From Desmonostoc geniculatum HA4340-LM1 (GTDB taxonomy: Bacteria > Cyanobacteriota > Cyanobacteriia > Cyanobacteriales > Nostocaceae), in assembly GCA_019359545.1 (NCBI GenBank), contig JAHHHB010000013.1:44856-108855 (forward strand): a DNA stretch of 64,000 bases. The letters run 5' to 3'. The first letter of the stretch is position 1; every line of letters begins with the position of its first letter. The notes below the pieces were generated by a model. The model was not told the DNA's origin, did not search any database, and worked only from the letters and a program-made list of their open reading frames with translations. Positions 17,374 to 26,347 of the stretch are shown here, in pieces. Position numbers and translations under genes: made by a program.

Positions 17374-17730
17374 GTAAGGGCACGGCAGTGCCCATTAGTG
17401 TCAACTTAACGTGAAACCCTTATGAAGACGTGATATTAAGTTCACTCACTCACCATCACTCAACGTGTTACCCCACCCTAACCCTCCCCTTATAAAGGGG
17501 AGGGAACTGCATTTCTTTTTCCCCCCAATATATCGGGGGGACTAAGGGGGGTAAAACGCCTGTGGGATAAGCATTTGAGCTTACAGCAGTTTTCATGTAT
17601 TTAGACCACAGTCTTGTTTCTTATTTTCTTCCTTTGCGCCTTTGCGTCTTTGCGTGAGATAAAAATAGTGTGGTTCATTTACCTGAAAATTGCTGTAAGT
17701 TGACACCACTGGGCAGTGCCGTGCCCCTAC
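17374..17730. repeat. inverted-repeat element with about 37-bp ends (357 bp)
   Basis: The left end GTAAGGGCACGGCAGTGCCC and the complement of the right end GTAGGGGCACGGCACTGCCC match, and both continue to GTGTCAACTTA. The interior carries the CCTCCCCTTATAAAGGGGAGG and CCCCCCAATATATCGGGGGG hairpins but no protein. A relative of the left end is at 63811 (TGTCAACTTAACGGGAAACC). Confidence 0.75.
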
Positions 17731-17880
17731 GCCTTGGGATATAATGTTGTACCGCATCTGAATGGGAACCGCCATAAATAAGTGGGTTTAGAACTCATTG
17801 AAATTGTTTATTCAGAATTGTCATTTAAGAAGGTTCTCAATGTTGTATGAATCTTTTATGAAACTTTTATGAGAAAATTC

Positions 17881-19008
17881 TCATAAATCATTATTCTCCT
17901 GCGCCTCTATTTTCTGCTGATTTTCCACGAGATATGCTTGTGTGGAACGTAATTCTTGTAAGGCCAATTCTAAACGTTGATTTTTATCATCTAACTCCCG
18001 CGTCCTTTCGCGCACTTTCTTTTCTAGCACCTGGCTATATACTTCTAGCTGTTCGTTAGCATCCTTTTGGGCTTTAATGAGTTGCTGAACTTCCTGGATC
18101 AGACGATTGAGGGAATTTGCTAAAATACCGACTTCATCATTAGTTGTGATGGGTGCTTGTAAATCGAAGTTAGATTCTTCGGTAACCTGTTGGGCAATAT
18201 GGGTAACTGCTTGAATAGGACGGGCAATGGCGCGACTGGTGTAAATTGCTAGTAATGTGGCGATCGCAATTGATAGTGACAGGCTACCGATGATAATATA
18301 TAAGCGTAATTTTTCCGCTGTTTGTAGTTGCTGTTTTGCTTGCTCATACTCTTTGCCTGTAACTTCCACAAGGTTTGTGATGTCATCGAGAAAGTCATCC
18401 ATCAAAAAAACTGGGGAACCATGCATGAAATTGAACAGTTGAGTTTGGGCTATCTTAATTTCATCTGGTGATAATTGATTGGGATTATTATCCTCAAAAA
18501 AAGCTTCAGTTCGCTGTAAATAAGCACTAAAACCTTTATAGTTTTGCAACAAAAGGTAGAATGCTTTTTGCTCATTTATAGCATTATATTTAGTAGGCTT
18601 CTGAATGCTGTAATTCGCTGTTAATTCGGACCAAAGTTGTCGGGCTTGGGCAACATGCTCGAATAATTGAGTATATTTTTTTTTCCATAGTTTTGGTCTA
18701 TCCATGTAGAGAATTAATTGATGTTGAGTGGTGCGTACATAAAACACACTCGTTTTCAATTGAGATGCCTGATATAATTCTTCAAACGCTGCTTCCTCTC
18801 GTTTGTGCGCCTTCTGCTTGTAATGATCTGCAATCAAAAAACCCATAGTAGTTCCCAGCACGGCGATGCTTACAAGCAGTGCATATCCAACACCTATTTT
18901 TTGACCAACTTTCAGATGACTGAACCAATACCCAGAGTTGTTTGATGGTTGGACGCGACTATTTGACCACCCACAAGCCAGTTTATGGAAGTTCTTGTGC
19001 TGTTTCAT
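17881..19008 (-). CDS. two-TM HAMP sensor ending before the kinase domain
   Basis: Membrane sensor with a TM segment near residues 35-60, a helical periplasmic region, a second TM near 233-255, a HAMP domain (AIARPIQAVTHIAQQVTEES, about 255-310) and a coiled coil ending ELRSTQAYLVENQQKIEAQ. In related hybrid kinases that phrase leads straight into the HisKA box; here the protein stops five residues later and no H-box follows. The ATG at 19008 lies 2 bp after the stop of a receiver-domain remnant, the arrangement of a former two-component operon. Either a truncated kinase or a signalling adaptor; truncation is the better reading. Confidence 0.8.
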   Translation of the reverse strand: MKQHKNFHKLACGWSNSRVQPSNNSGYWFSHLKVGQKIGVGYALLVSIAVLGTTMGFLIADHYKQKAHKREEAAFEELYQASQLKTSVFYVRTTQHQLILYMDRPKLWKKKYTQLFEHVAQARQLWSELTANYSIQKPTKYNAINEQKAFYLLLQNYKGFSAYLQRTEAFFEDNNPNQLSPDEIKIAQTQLFNFMHGSPVFLMDDFLDDITNLVEVTGKEYEQAKQQLQTAEKLRLYIIIGSLSLSIAIATLLAIYTSRAIARPIQAVTHIAQQVTEESNFDLQAPITTNDEVGILANSLNRLIQEVQQLIKAQKDANEQLEVYSQVLEKKVRERTRELDDKNQRLELALQELRSTQAYLVENQQKIEAQENNDL

Positions 19009-19010
19009 AC

Positions 19011-19197
19011 TCAATCACGACTTAAATGGGTTTGAATCCGTTCCACCAAATCACTGAAGCGAAATAGCTTGGCGATCTAGTCATTTGCCCCATTATTAAA
19101 CGCGATCGCTCCTTTACGATCCTCTTTACGGGCTGTGATGATAATAATGGGTAGCGTCTGTCTCTGTCTACGAAATTCTCCAACTATCCACAACTAG
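19011..19197 (-). pseudogene. response-regulator receiver-domain remnant
   Basis: Reading the minus strand from 19197 in the frame that ends TGA at 19013-19011 gives TLPIIIITARKEDRKGAIA, NNGAND, a TAG stop, IAKLFRFSDLVERIQTHLS and RD. This is the second half of a CheY-like receiver: the conserved T of TAR and the Lys of AK-x-F are present, but the Tyr of GANDY is now a stop and the Pro of KPF is Leu. The first half, with the phospho-acceptor Asp, is gone; a dispersed 37-bp repeat begins 20 bp further upstream. The stop almost touches the HAMP sensor start. Confidence 0.82.
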
Positions 19198-19216
19198 TAC
19201 TAGCAACTTGAGTTCA

Positions 19217-19253
19217 TATAGGACTACTATTTGATTTTTGAAAAGATACGTAG
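19217..19253. repeat. 37-bp dispersed sequence, copy 2
   Basis: TATAGGACTACTATTTGATT and following, exact reverse complement of 8259-8295. It marks the broken 5' edge of the receiver remnant, so the insertion or recombination that destroyed that gene probably involved this element. Confidence 0.85.
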
Positions 19254-19413
19254 TAGCGTGGCAAGGCTAAATGTGAATGGTAGTTTGAATATTTTAAGAA
19301 AAGTAGTCCCGACAGCGTTTAGTCTAGGGATAGGGGGCGTTGTAGTTCGCCCTGTGGGGGTTATTCCCGGCGCACAAAGGGCATGAGATATTTGTCTATG
19401 CTTTTTGGAACTA

Positions 19414-20082
19414 TTATATCCGCAAGCGATAACCCATCCCTCTAACTGTTTCAATGATATCGCTGCCTAGTTTCTTGCGGAGGTAACCAACATAGACATC
19501 GACAATATTAGAACCTGGATTATAGTCATAACCCCAAACGTAATCTAAGAGTTGTTCTCGACTAATAACTTGTCCGGGATGACGGCAAAACATTTCTGCC
19601 ATTGTAAATTCACGAGCAGGTAATTCTACAAAGCGATCGCCTACTTTCACTTGTCGAGTCCGCAAATCAAGTACCACATTACCCACTGTAAGCATAAACT
19701 CTTGGGCGTCTCTGGCAGGTCTAGCGGTTCGCAAACGCAACTTTACCCGCGCCAGAAGTTCTTCAAATCGGAAAGGTTTGGTGACATAATCATCTGCACC
19801 TCCTTCTAACCCTGCGACTTTATCATGAATGTCACTGCGAGCCGAGAGAATAATTACAGGCAAATCTTCTCCCTGTCCCCGCAGTTCTTCCAATACCTGA
19901 AATCCATCTTTTCCTGGCAATCCCAGATCCAAAATTAGTAAATCAAAAGCCCCACTGTGTACAACATCCACCACATACAGTCCATCGGCAAGTGTTGTGG
20001 TTGTAAATCCTTGCGATCGCAATCCTTTTTCAATAAATGAAGCAATCCGGGGTTCATCTTCAGCGATCAGAATGTGAGGCAT
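19414..20082 (-). CDS. OmpR/PhoB-family response regulator
   Basis: 222 residues: receiver domain (1-118) with acidic pair E8/D9, phospho-acceptor D52 in LLILDLGLPG, S/T in ILSAR and K in TKPFRF, then a winged-helix DNA-binding domain (about 128-220) with FTMAEMFCRHPGQVISREQLL and the NIVDVYVGYLRKKLG recognition region. It lies 76 bp downstream of its histidine kinase on the same strand, with only short repeats between, so the two form a two-component operon. Expected to bind direct repeats; candidate sites lie before the kinase gene. Signal and targets unknown. Confidence 0.94.
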   Translation of the reverse strand: MPHILIAEDEPRIASFIEKGLRSQGFTTTTLADGLYVVDVVHSGAFDLLILDLGLPGKDGFQVLEELRGQGEDLPVIILSARSDIHDKVAGLEGGADDYVTKPFRFEELLARVKLRLRTARPARDAQEFMLTVGNVVLDLRTRQVKVGDRFVELPAREFTMAEMFCRHPGQVISREQLLDYVWGYDYNPGSNIVDVYVGYLRKKLGSDIIETVRGMGYRLRI

Positions 20083-20158
20083 AGTGGGGATTGGGGACTG
20101 GGGAGATGGGGAGATGGGGGAGTTCTGACTTCTGACTTCTGAATTCTGAATTCTGATT

Positions 20159-21691
20159 TTATATTTTCGGAGGATCGAGGGGTAAAACGATGGTAAACAT
20201 CGAACCTTTTCCTAGCTGACTCCGAAGTAATACTTGTCCGTCATGTGCCTCAGCGATCGCTCGCACAATTGACAGCCCCAATCCTGCGCCCTCAGAACGA
20301 CGACGACTGTTAGAAATCCGAGCAAAACGTTCAAAAATTCGTTTGTGATCTACAAGGGGAATGCCTTCGCCTGTATCGCGTACCCAGAAACGTACTTTTC
20401 CTTTGGCGATCGCAGAACCTATGGAAATAGTATCACTCTTTATCGTGTGCTGAGTCGCATTCTGCGCCAAATTCATGATCGCCTCAGTAATTCTTTGGCG
20501 ATCGACTATAATCTGACCTCTGGCCACGGCATCTATTTGCCAGTCCTGCTCTCCTAATGCCTGAGCTTTGACAAATAACTCTTGGGTCAACTCTGCCACA
20601 TTCACCGTTGCCAACTGCAAAAAATCTAAGCGTTCTGCCTTTGCCAACAAAATCATATCATCCACTAGACGGCTCATCCGGTCTAGTTCTCCCATCACCA
20701 TTGTCAAGGTTTCTTGTTGCTCTTGGGGATCATCTCCCATCAGTTCCAGATGTCCGCGGATGATGGTAATGGGAGTCCGAATTTCATGCCCAGCATCGTT
20801 GACAAATTCCCGCTGGGTGGCAAAAGCTGACTCTAGTCTGTCCATCATTTCGTTGAATGTTGTTGCTAGTTTTGCCAGTTCTCCCTTGCCTTGTACAGGT
20901 AAGCGCTGAGTTAAATCTGACTCACTAATTGCATGGGCAGTACTGGTAATTGTTCGTAGAGGAGCTAGCACCCCTCCTGCCGCAAACCAAGCCAGAATTA
21001 ACGACACCACAAACACTAAACTAGAAACTTCAATAATTACGGAAACTGCTTCTAAAGCCTCTGCCCGCTCACCGGTTGTATTATGGGCAACCACAAAAAC
21101 ACCGTGGATTTGTCCATTAATTTTAATGGGTTCCACCATGTAAAGAATCTTACTAACATCCGGGTCAGAAAATTCTTTTTCTCCCTGCTCTGGTTTGGTT
21201 TGTTTTGCCCACCGCTGCATCAGTGGTGATTCCTTGGCAAGCGGTTTAGGACGCGCTCTCGGGCTAGATTTATAAAATCTACCATCAACAAAGGTGATGA
21301 AGTAAGAGTCATCCTCTGGTAGTCGATATAACAAATAAGCTCTGAAAAGCTTAATTAAATCTTCTTTGGAAGCTGGAGGAGCGATTTGTTTTTTGCCGTC
21401 GAGCAACCATTTTAATTGTTCTGGCCCGATCGCTATGTTTTCGGGGTCATCCTCACTCAGCTCGTCATCTGGAGCAAAGGTTTCACCTTTAATCAACCCA
21501 TTAAAAGCCGCCATATCTTCCAACATATCTTGACGAACGCGTTCATCAATGCGCTGGTAGAGATGATAGCGAAAAGCCGGAATAGCAATGAGAAATGTTA
21601 TCCCCAAAATCAGCAAATACCAGAACAAAATTCGGGTACGTGCTTCTCCAAATAATTGCTGCCAAGTGAAAAACAGCTTTGGTAGTTTCAT
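20159..21691 (-). CDS. sensor histidine kinase (TM-periplasmic-TM-HAMP-HisKA-HATPase)
   Basis: 510-residue membrane kinase. TM1 is at about 20-42, a periplasmic sensor of about 180 residues follows, then TM2 (about 222-246), HAMP (about 247-298), HisKA with phospho-acceptor H302 in NDAGHEIRTPITIIRGH, and HATPase_c with NLAQNATQH (N box), DTGEGIP (G1) and GLGLSIV (G2). First gene of the operon with the OmpR-type regulator. The periplasmic segment is rich in Glu/Lys/Pro and resembles no ligand-binding domain I know. Cognate signal unknown. Confidence 0.94.
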   Translation of the reverse strand: MKLPKLFFTWQQLFGEARTRILFWYLLILGITFLIAIPAFRYHLYQRIDERVRQDMLEDMAAFNGLIKGETFAPDDELSEDDPENIAIGPEQLKWLLDGKKQIAPPASKEDLIKLFRAYLLYRLPEDDSYFITFVDGRFYKSSPRARPKPLAKESPLMQRWAKQTKPEQGEKEFSDPDVSKILYMVEPIKINGQIHGVFVVAHNTTGERAEALEAVSVIIEVSSLVFVVSLILAWFAAGGVLAPLRTITSTAHAISESDLTQRLPVQGKGELAKLATTFNEMMDRLESAFATQREFVNDAGHEIRTPITIIRGHLELMGDDPQEQQETLTMVMGELDRMSRLVDDMILLAKAERLDFLQLATVNVAELTQELFVKAQALGEQDWQIDAVARGQIIVDRQRITEAIMNLAQNATQHTIKSDTISIGSAIAKGKVRFWVRDTGEGIPLVDHKRIFERFARISNSRRRSEGAGLGLSIVRAIAEAHDGQVLLRSQLGKGSMFTIVLPLDPPKI

Positions 21692-21745
21692 TCCATGCGA
21701 TCGGTGAGGGATGGGGGGATGGGGGGATGGGGAGATGAGGAGTGG

Positions 21746-21800
21746 TTTGAGGTGGATTAATGAGTATTTGAGGTGGATTAATGAGTATTTGAGGTGGACG
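21746..21800. promoter_or_regulatory. 21-bp direct repeats upstream of the two-component operon
   Basis: Units TTTGAGGTGGATTAATGAGT(A) at 21746-21766 and 21767-21787 are identical, and a third begins at 21788 before diverging. They lie about 55-110 bp before the kinase ATG. A period of two helical turns would place binding sites on one face of the DNA, as OmpR-family regulators prefer. Regulatory role is inferred; they could be plain tandem repeats. Confidence 0.45.
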
Positions 21801-21862
21801 AATCAAATTCTACAGCGGTTTTCAATTGAATGGAATACACCCTTTGAAAATTAAACCATTGT

Positions 21863-21886
21863 AGGGTAGCACAGCTGTGCTACCCT
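21863..21886. repeat. 24-bp perfect palindrome (GGTAGCACAGCTGTGCTACC core)
   Basis: Same palindrome as in the element at 2980-3007. A broken copy is at 63811-63827. Here it lies alone between the two-component operon and the WD40 kinase gene, without obvious outer inverted repeats. Confidence 0.85.
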
Positions 21887-21953
21887 AAACCACAAATTGC
21901 TCTAACTTTCCCCATCCCCCCATCTCCCCATCTCCCCACTCCCCACTCCCCCT

Positions 21954-24011
21954 TCACTCAACCAACCGCCAAATCTTAATAGTATTGTCATCGCTACCGC
22001 TGATGAGGGTTTTGCTATCAGGACTGAAGGTAACAGATGTTACAGTGTTGGTGTGGGCTGCCAATGTGAGAATTTCTTCTCCTGTGGCGATATTCCAGAG
22101 TTTAATGGTGCGATCGCGGCTACCACTAGCAAGAATTTGACCATCGCCACTGAAGGCTAGGGTTGTGACTGTGTTCTCATGCCCCACCAGTGTGCGAATT
22201 TCTCTGCCGGTGGTGATATTCCAAAGTTTGATGGTGCGTAGGCGTAGCCCGTCGTAGACATCGCGGCTAGCAGTGGCTAAAGTTTTACCATCTGGGCTAA
22301 TGGCGACGTTGGTTACTGTTTGAGAATTTCCCGCTAGTGTGCGGATGGAGTATCCTTTTGCCAGATTCCAGATTTTGATGGTCTTGTCAAAACTGCCACT
22401 GGCAAGAATCACGCCATTGGGGCTGATGGCTACCGATCGCACCCAAAATGTATGCCCTCTCAGCGTCTTGATTTGCTCTCCAGTTGCTAAATCCCAGATT
22501 TTGATGGTGTTGTCATCACTACCGCTAATTAGGGTCTGGCTATCAGCACTAATGGCTAGGGTATGAACTGAGTCGGAATGCCCTGTGAGAGTGCGAATTT
22601 GCCTTCCTGTTACCAAATTCCAGATTTTGATGGTGCTGTCATCATTACCACTCACCAAAGTTTTGCCATCTGGGCTAATAACTACGACATTCACTTGCCC
22701 AGAATAGGTGTTGAGTGAAGAAATTTGTTTTCCTGTTGCTAGATTCCAAAGTTTAATTTTGCGGTCGTCGCCACTGCTGACGATGGTTTTGCCATCGGGG
22801 CTAATGGCGAGGGATAAAACTGAGTTTTCGTGTCCTTGGAGGGAGTTAACCAAGGAAACTTTGCCCAAGGTAATTGTTGGCGGTTGACCGAGAAGCGGGT
22901 TATTTTTGCCGGGATTATTCTGAATTAGCCGAGAAGACAAACTAGTTTGAATCTGGCGGAAATGTTTATACCAAGATTCGCCGAATCCAAACAACATAAT
23001 AAAAGCACTTACCAAGATTAAAATTCTCAGTAAGCTATAACTTTTTGGTAAATGTGATGCTTTAGTTACCGGGATTGTACCACTTGACTTGCCGGCTGGT
23101 GGCAATGCCAGTGGTTGTTTTTGCACTAAGTCTCTAAGGACTTCATCAACTGACTGGTAACGTTGTTGGATGTCTTTTTTCAAAAGCTTGTCGATTACCA
23201 AATCCAATTCAGCATTTAATGGAGTCCGTAAATATTGCCGCCAATTACTCACCCAGGCATACCCACATTCCATCCACAATTGAAAGGGAGAAGTTCCCGT
23301 TAACAGGTGAAAGCAGGTAGCCCCTAAACCGAACAAATCACTCGCGGCGAAAGCTTTGCCATCTCTAATTTGTTCTAGGGGAGAATAACCATGTGAACCA
23401 ATGGATGTGCCAGATTTATTTTGAACTCTGGCTGTGAATTGCTTTGAAGAGCCAAAATCAATCAAGCTTAATCGTCCATCGCTTTTATGCCGGATAATAT
23501 TTTCTGGCTTGAGATCTCGATGAATGACATTGCGATCGTGGATAAACTTGAGTACAGGCAATAAATCCAGCAAAATAGCTTGAATTTCTCTAGCAGTATA
23601 CCCCTTCTTGCGCTGTTGCAACTCCTTTAACAAATTTTCCCCATTGATAAACTGCTGCACTAAATACAAGCAGCCATCTTGCTCAAAGTAAGCCAACAAA
23701 GTCGGAATTTGCGGATGTTCTCCGAGTTCTTGTAGTCGCTGTGCTTCTTGGGCAAACAACTCCATCGCCTTTTTTTGCGACCAAGTTCCTTGGAATTTTG
23801 GAGCTAATTGCTTGACAACACAGCGTTCATTGAGTTTATCTATGTCTTCTGATAGATAAGTTCTGCCAAATCCCCCCTCATCTGAAAGGACTCGGATAAC
23901 ACGGAAGCGATTTCTCAAAAGTGACACCAAGGGGGTGCCACAACTTTGGCAAAATTTCTTTCCATTGGGATTCAGGGGGTTTGGGCAATCGGGATTTAAG
24001 CAGCAGATCAT
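21954..24011 (-). CDS. Ser/Thr protein kinase with zinc ribbon, TM segment and seven WD40 repeats (second copy)
   Basis: Paralogue of the kinase at 5914-7980 with the same order: Cys ribbon (ICCLNPDCPNP...FCQSC), kinase with DEGGFGRTYL, VVKQL lysine, VIHRDLKPENI and DFGSSK, a TM segment (about 325-350) and seven WD40 blades. I choose the ATG at 24011 rather than the longer frame because it aligns with the paralogue's start. Blade 5 carries an extra RDVYDGLRLR segment encoded by a GGCGTAGCCCGTCGTAGAC repeat, lengthening the D-A or C-D turn without breaking the frame. Periplasmic propeller and cytoplasmic kinase are inferred from the single TM. Confidence 0.93.
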   Translation of the reverse strand: MICCLNPDCPNPLNPNGKKFCQSCGTPLVSLLRNRFRVIRVLSDEGGFGRTYLSEDIDKLNERCVVKQLAPKFQGTWSQKKAMELFAQEAQRLQELGEHPQIPTLLAYFEQDGCLYLVQQFINGENLLKELQQRKKGYTAREIQAILLDLLPVLKFIHDRNVIHRDLKPENIIRHKSDGRLSLIDFGSSKQFTARVQNKSGTSIGSHGYSPLEQIRDGKAFAASDLFGLGATCFHLLTGTSPFQLWMECGYAWVSNWRQYLRTPLNAELDLVIDKLLKKDIQQRYQSVDEVLRDLVQKQPLALPPAGKSSGTIPVTKASHLPKSYSLLRILILVSAFIMLFGFGESWYKHFRQIQTSLSSRLIQNNPGKNNPLLGQPPTITLGKVSLVNSLQGHENSVLSLAISPDGKTIVSSGDDRKIKLWNLATGKQISSLNTYSGQVNVVVISPDGKTLVSGNDDSTIKIWNLVTGRQIRTLTGHSDSVHTLAISADSQTLISGSDDNTIKIWDLATGEQIKTLRGHTFWVRSVAISPNGVILASGSFDKTIKIWNLAKGYSIRTLAGNSQTVTNVAISPDGKTLATASRDVYDGLRLRTIKLWNITTGREIRTLVGHENTVTTLAFSGDGQILASGSRDRTIKLWNIATGEEILTLAAHTNTVTSVTFSPDSKTLISGSDDNTIKIWRLVE

Positions 24012-24583
24012 GATCTGACAGGCGCGACTGCATGACAACTTCAGCTAAGCTTGCCCCGTATTTACCCTTAAAAGAATTGACTCTCGCTTACTTGTGGTAG
24101 AAAAACCCTGTTTTCGGGATTGGGGAATTACTTATATGGTTAGCGTTTGTAAATATTAAGCTGTAGCGCATTTAAATAACATATTTAGTCATTAGTTATT
24201 AGTCATTAGTCATTTGTCATTTGTGATTAACCAATGCCCCATGTCCAATGCCCGATGCCCAATACAAATTTATGCTATTTTCAAGCGCATTAGCTTAGTC
24301 AGTCTTCCTGATTTGTGGAAAACTACGAGAGCCATAGGATTAATTATTCTTCCGATTATATAATAATCTGAATAAAATTTTTTTTGGAACTATTCGCTTT
24401 AGTACTTTCTCTTGTATATTCGCAATCAACAAGTGACTAAGTATTAAAGACTAACCCCGATTAATTAATCATCACTGCTCTCGAATGTAGTCACAATACT
24501 TACTAACTTTGTTTTTGATATTTTCTATTTTCCATGATTAATTATTCATTTTATACTTGCTTAATTCAACTGTGCGATCTGGT
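24012..24583. other. intergenic region, short repeats only
   Basis: About 570 bp. From 24187 to 24270 there are TAGTCATTAGTTATTAGTCA and CCAATGCCC-type tandem repeats. The rest is AT-rich; no gene, tRNA or convincing hairpin was found. Confidence 0.5.
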
Positions 24584-25684
24584 TTATTTTTGTCTTGCTC
24601 TCCATTTGCGAATGGCAGTAGCAGTTCTGACTACAGGTGGGACGTAGACATCAGAATTTTCCTGTTGTGTAATTTGGGGATGTTTAACTTGGCAATTTGT
24701 AACTTCGCAATGTGTAATTTCGTGATGTGTAATACTTTTCTTTTTCAATGCTTGGTTAGTTAGGCAGATCGCCAAGTTAGGCAAAAAGTTTTGCTTACCT
24801 AAAGCTTTTATGACTTCATCCGCAGTTTTAAAGCGATCGTGTAAAGAAAATTTCACCATTTTTCCTAAAACCTGAGCAAAATCTTCGCTGATGTTTACCT
24901 CTTTTTGCCAATAAATTTCACCAGTAATCGGATCTTGGTCAAATTCTGAAGGACTTTTGCCAGTCAACATATAAATACAAGTGACACCGAGTGCATAAAT
25001 ATCACTGGCATAAACTGGACGTAAAGAAAACTGTTCTGGTGGCGCAAATCCCATAGTCCCCACAAAACTGGTCTTTGCAGATAAATTAATTGAGTTTTCA
25101 CAAGCATCAATTAATTGTTCTTTCACTGCACCAAAATCGATTAGTACTATTCGTCCGTCATCTTCACACCGCAATAAATTTTGGGGCTTAATATCCCGAT
25201 GAATCACGCCATTTTTATGAAGATACTGTAATACTGGCAAGAATTCCTGTAAAAATTGTTTAACTGAGGCTTCATTTTTGGGACCAGTTCGCCGCACTTC
25301 CCGTGCCAAAGTCAAACCAGGTATGTATTCTTGAACTAAATAAAACTCCCTATTGACTTGAAAGTAGTCTAATAACATGGGAATTTGAGAATGGCTACCG
25401 AGTAGAGCCAAGGTTTGTGCTTCTTTTTCAAAGCGCGTACATGCTCTTTGCCAGCTTTGAGGACTAGTCACTTTTGGCGATAGCTGTTTGATGACACACA
25501 AGGGATTCCCTGGTAATAGGGCATTTTTGGCTAAAAACGTGATACCAAAACCACCTCTACCCAGAACTTGAAGTATTTTATAGCGATCGCGAAGTAGTTG
25601 CTTGTAACCAGACACTTGGTCTGCCTGAATCTGTCGTGAAATGCTACCGTTAGAATCCGTAATTTTTTGAGAAAAGCGATTCAT
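24584..25684 (-). CDS. Ser/Thr protein kinase without transmembrane segment
   Basis: 366 residues. Kinase domain about 32-300 with P-loop VLGRGGFGITFLA, VIKQL lysine, HRDIKPQNLLR catalytic loop, DFGAVK, and a GFAPPEQ activation segment (APE variant). There is no TM segment and no C-terminal sensor, so it should be cytoplasmic. The tail (about 318-342) consists of five pentapeptides: ITHHE, ITHCE, VTNCQ, VKHPQ, ITQQE, encoded by 15-bp units. It follows the WD40 kinase on the same strand but about 570 bp away, so it is not clearly co-transcribed. Targets unknown. Confidence 0.93.
   Translation of the reverse strand: MNRFSQKITDSNGSISRQIQADQVSGYKQLLRDRYKILQVLGRGGFGITFLAKNALLPGNPLCVIKQLSPKVTSPQSWQRACTRFEKEAQTLALLGSHSQIPMLLDYFQVNREFYLVQEYIPGLTLAREVRRTGPKNEASVKQFLQEFLPVLQYLHKNGVIHRDIKPQNLLRCEDDGRIVLIDFGAVKEQLIDACENSINLSAKTSFVGTMGFAPPEQFSLRPVYASDIYALGVTCIYMLTGKSPSEFDQDPITGEIYWQKEVNISEDFAQVLGKMVKFSLHDRFKTADEVIKALGKQNFLPNLAICLTNQALKKKSITHHEITHCEVTNCQVKHPQITQQENSDVYVPPVVRTATAIRKWRARQK
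24659..24733 (-). repeat. five degenerate 15-bp units in the kinase tail
   Basis: Five 15-bp units of the TTACACATTGCGAAG type in a row, encoding the pentapeptides of the kinase C-terminal tail. Confidence 0.65.
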
Positions 25685-25818
25685 TAGTCGAGAATATCTG
25701 CTCTGAAGTGTCTTTGATTCTACGACGAATCTTCATTGACAACAGTAACATTACTGAAACTTTGTCAAATCATCATTACTCCCCTAATTAAAATTCAAAA
25801 AGCCAAATTCAAACAGTC

Positions 25819-25846
25819 ATAGCAAAGTGCTGAGTCACTTTGCTAT
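25819..25846. repeat. hairpin with 11-bp perfect arms
   Basis: ATAGCAAAGTG, loop CTGAGT, CACTTTGCTAT. It adjoins the left end of the next repeat element. No T-run on either side, so a terminator is not supported. Confidence 0.6.
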
Positions 25847-25934
25847 ATAGCATTTCTCATTCTAGTGATGTACAAGGTAGGGGTGCATAGCTATGTGCCC
25901 CTACAAATTTTTGTACCTCATGTGATTGGGAACG
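25846..25934. repeat. TATAGC-type element with 66-bp core shared with 60985-61050
   Basis: Starts TATAGCATTTCTCATTC; the right side TTGTACCTCATGTGATTGGG is the imperfect complement. The core 25868-25933, with hairpin GGGGTGCATAGCTATGTGCC, is repeated at 60985-61050 with few changes. Confidence 0.65.
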
Positions 25935-26347
25935 AGTACAAGTCGGGAAACCGCAAGGGCGCAGTGGCTCCCCAACCTTGTATTTTAGAAGAAGTAAATA
26001 GGTGCAAATAAGCATAGCTATATTACTAGAATTAAATACGCCTAAAACCTTTATGAATCATAAATAACAAAGGATAAATGACAATTTTAACTAGTTAACT
26101 TTATTTCTACCCATATCATATTTCAGTAGAATTTAAGCTACAAAAATTTAAAGTTTCAATGAAGATTGATTTTGTGTCTTGAGTTTACAGAACTTTTTAG
26201 TGTACTATTTATTGTAAGTAAAATTTACAATCTAACTCCAGTAAAAAATTTACAACGGCGGAAATATATTTACGTATTTACGCTAATTGTACGTTTGGCT
26301 GAATTTTACTCACCACACAAGTAAAACTCCCAATTAAAGGCATTTCA

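Larger units (their letters stand above)
25685..26347. other. intergenic region with one hairpin and one repeat element
   Basis: About 660 bp between the divergent kinase and DUF4394 genes. It holds the hairpin at 25819 and the element at 25846-25934. The 400 bp before the DUF4394 gene are AT-rich with no obvious consensus promoter. Confidence 0.5.

Noticed and set aside
19227..19454. 75-codon minus frame as a transposase end
   Set aside because: Its end overlaps the regulator gene and it includes the 37-bp repeat; I could not match it to a transposase family.
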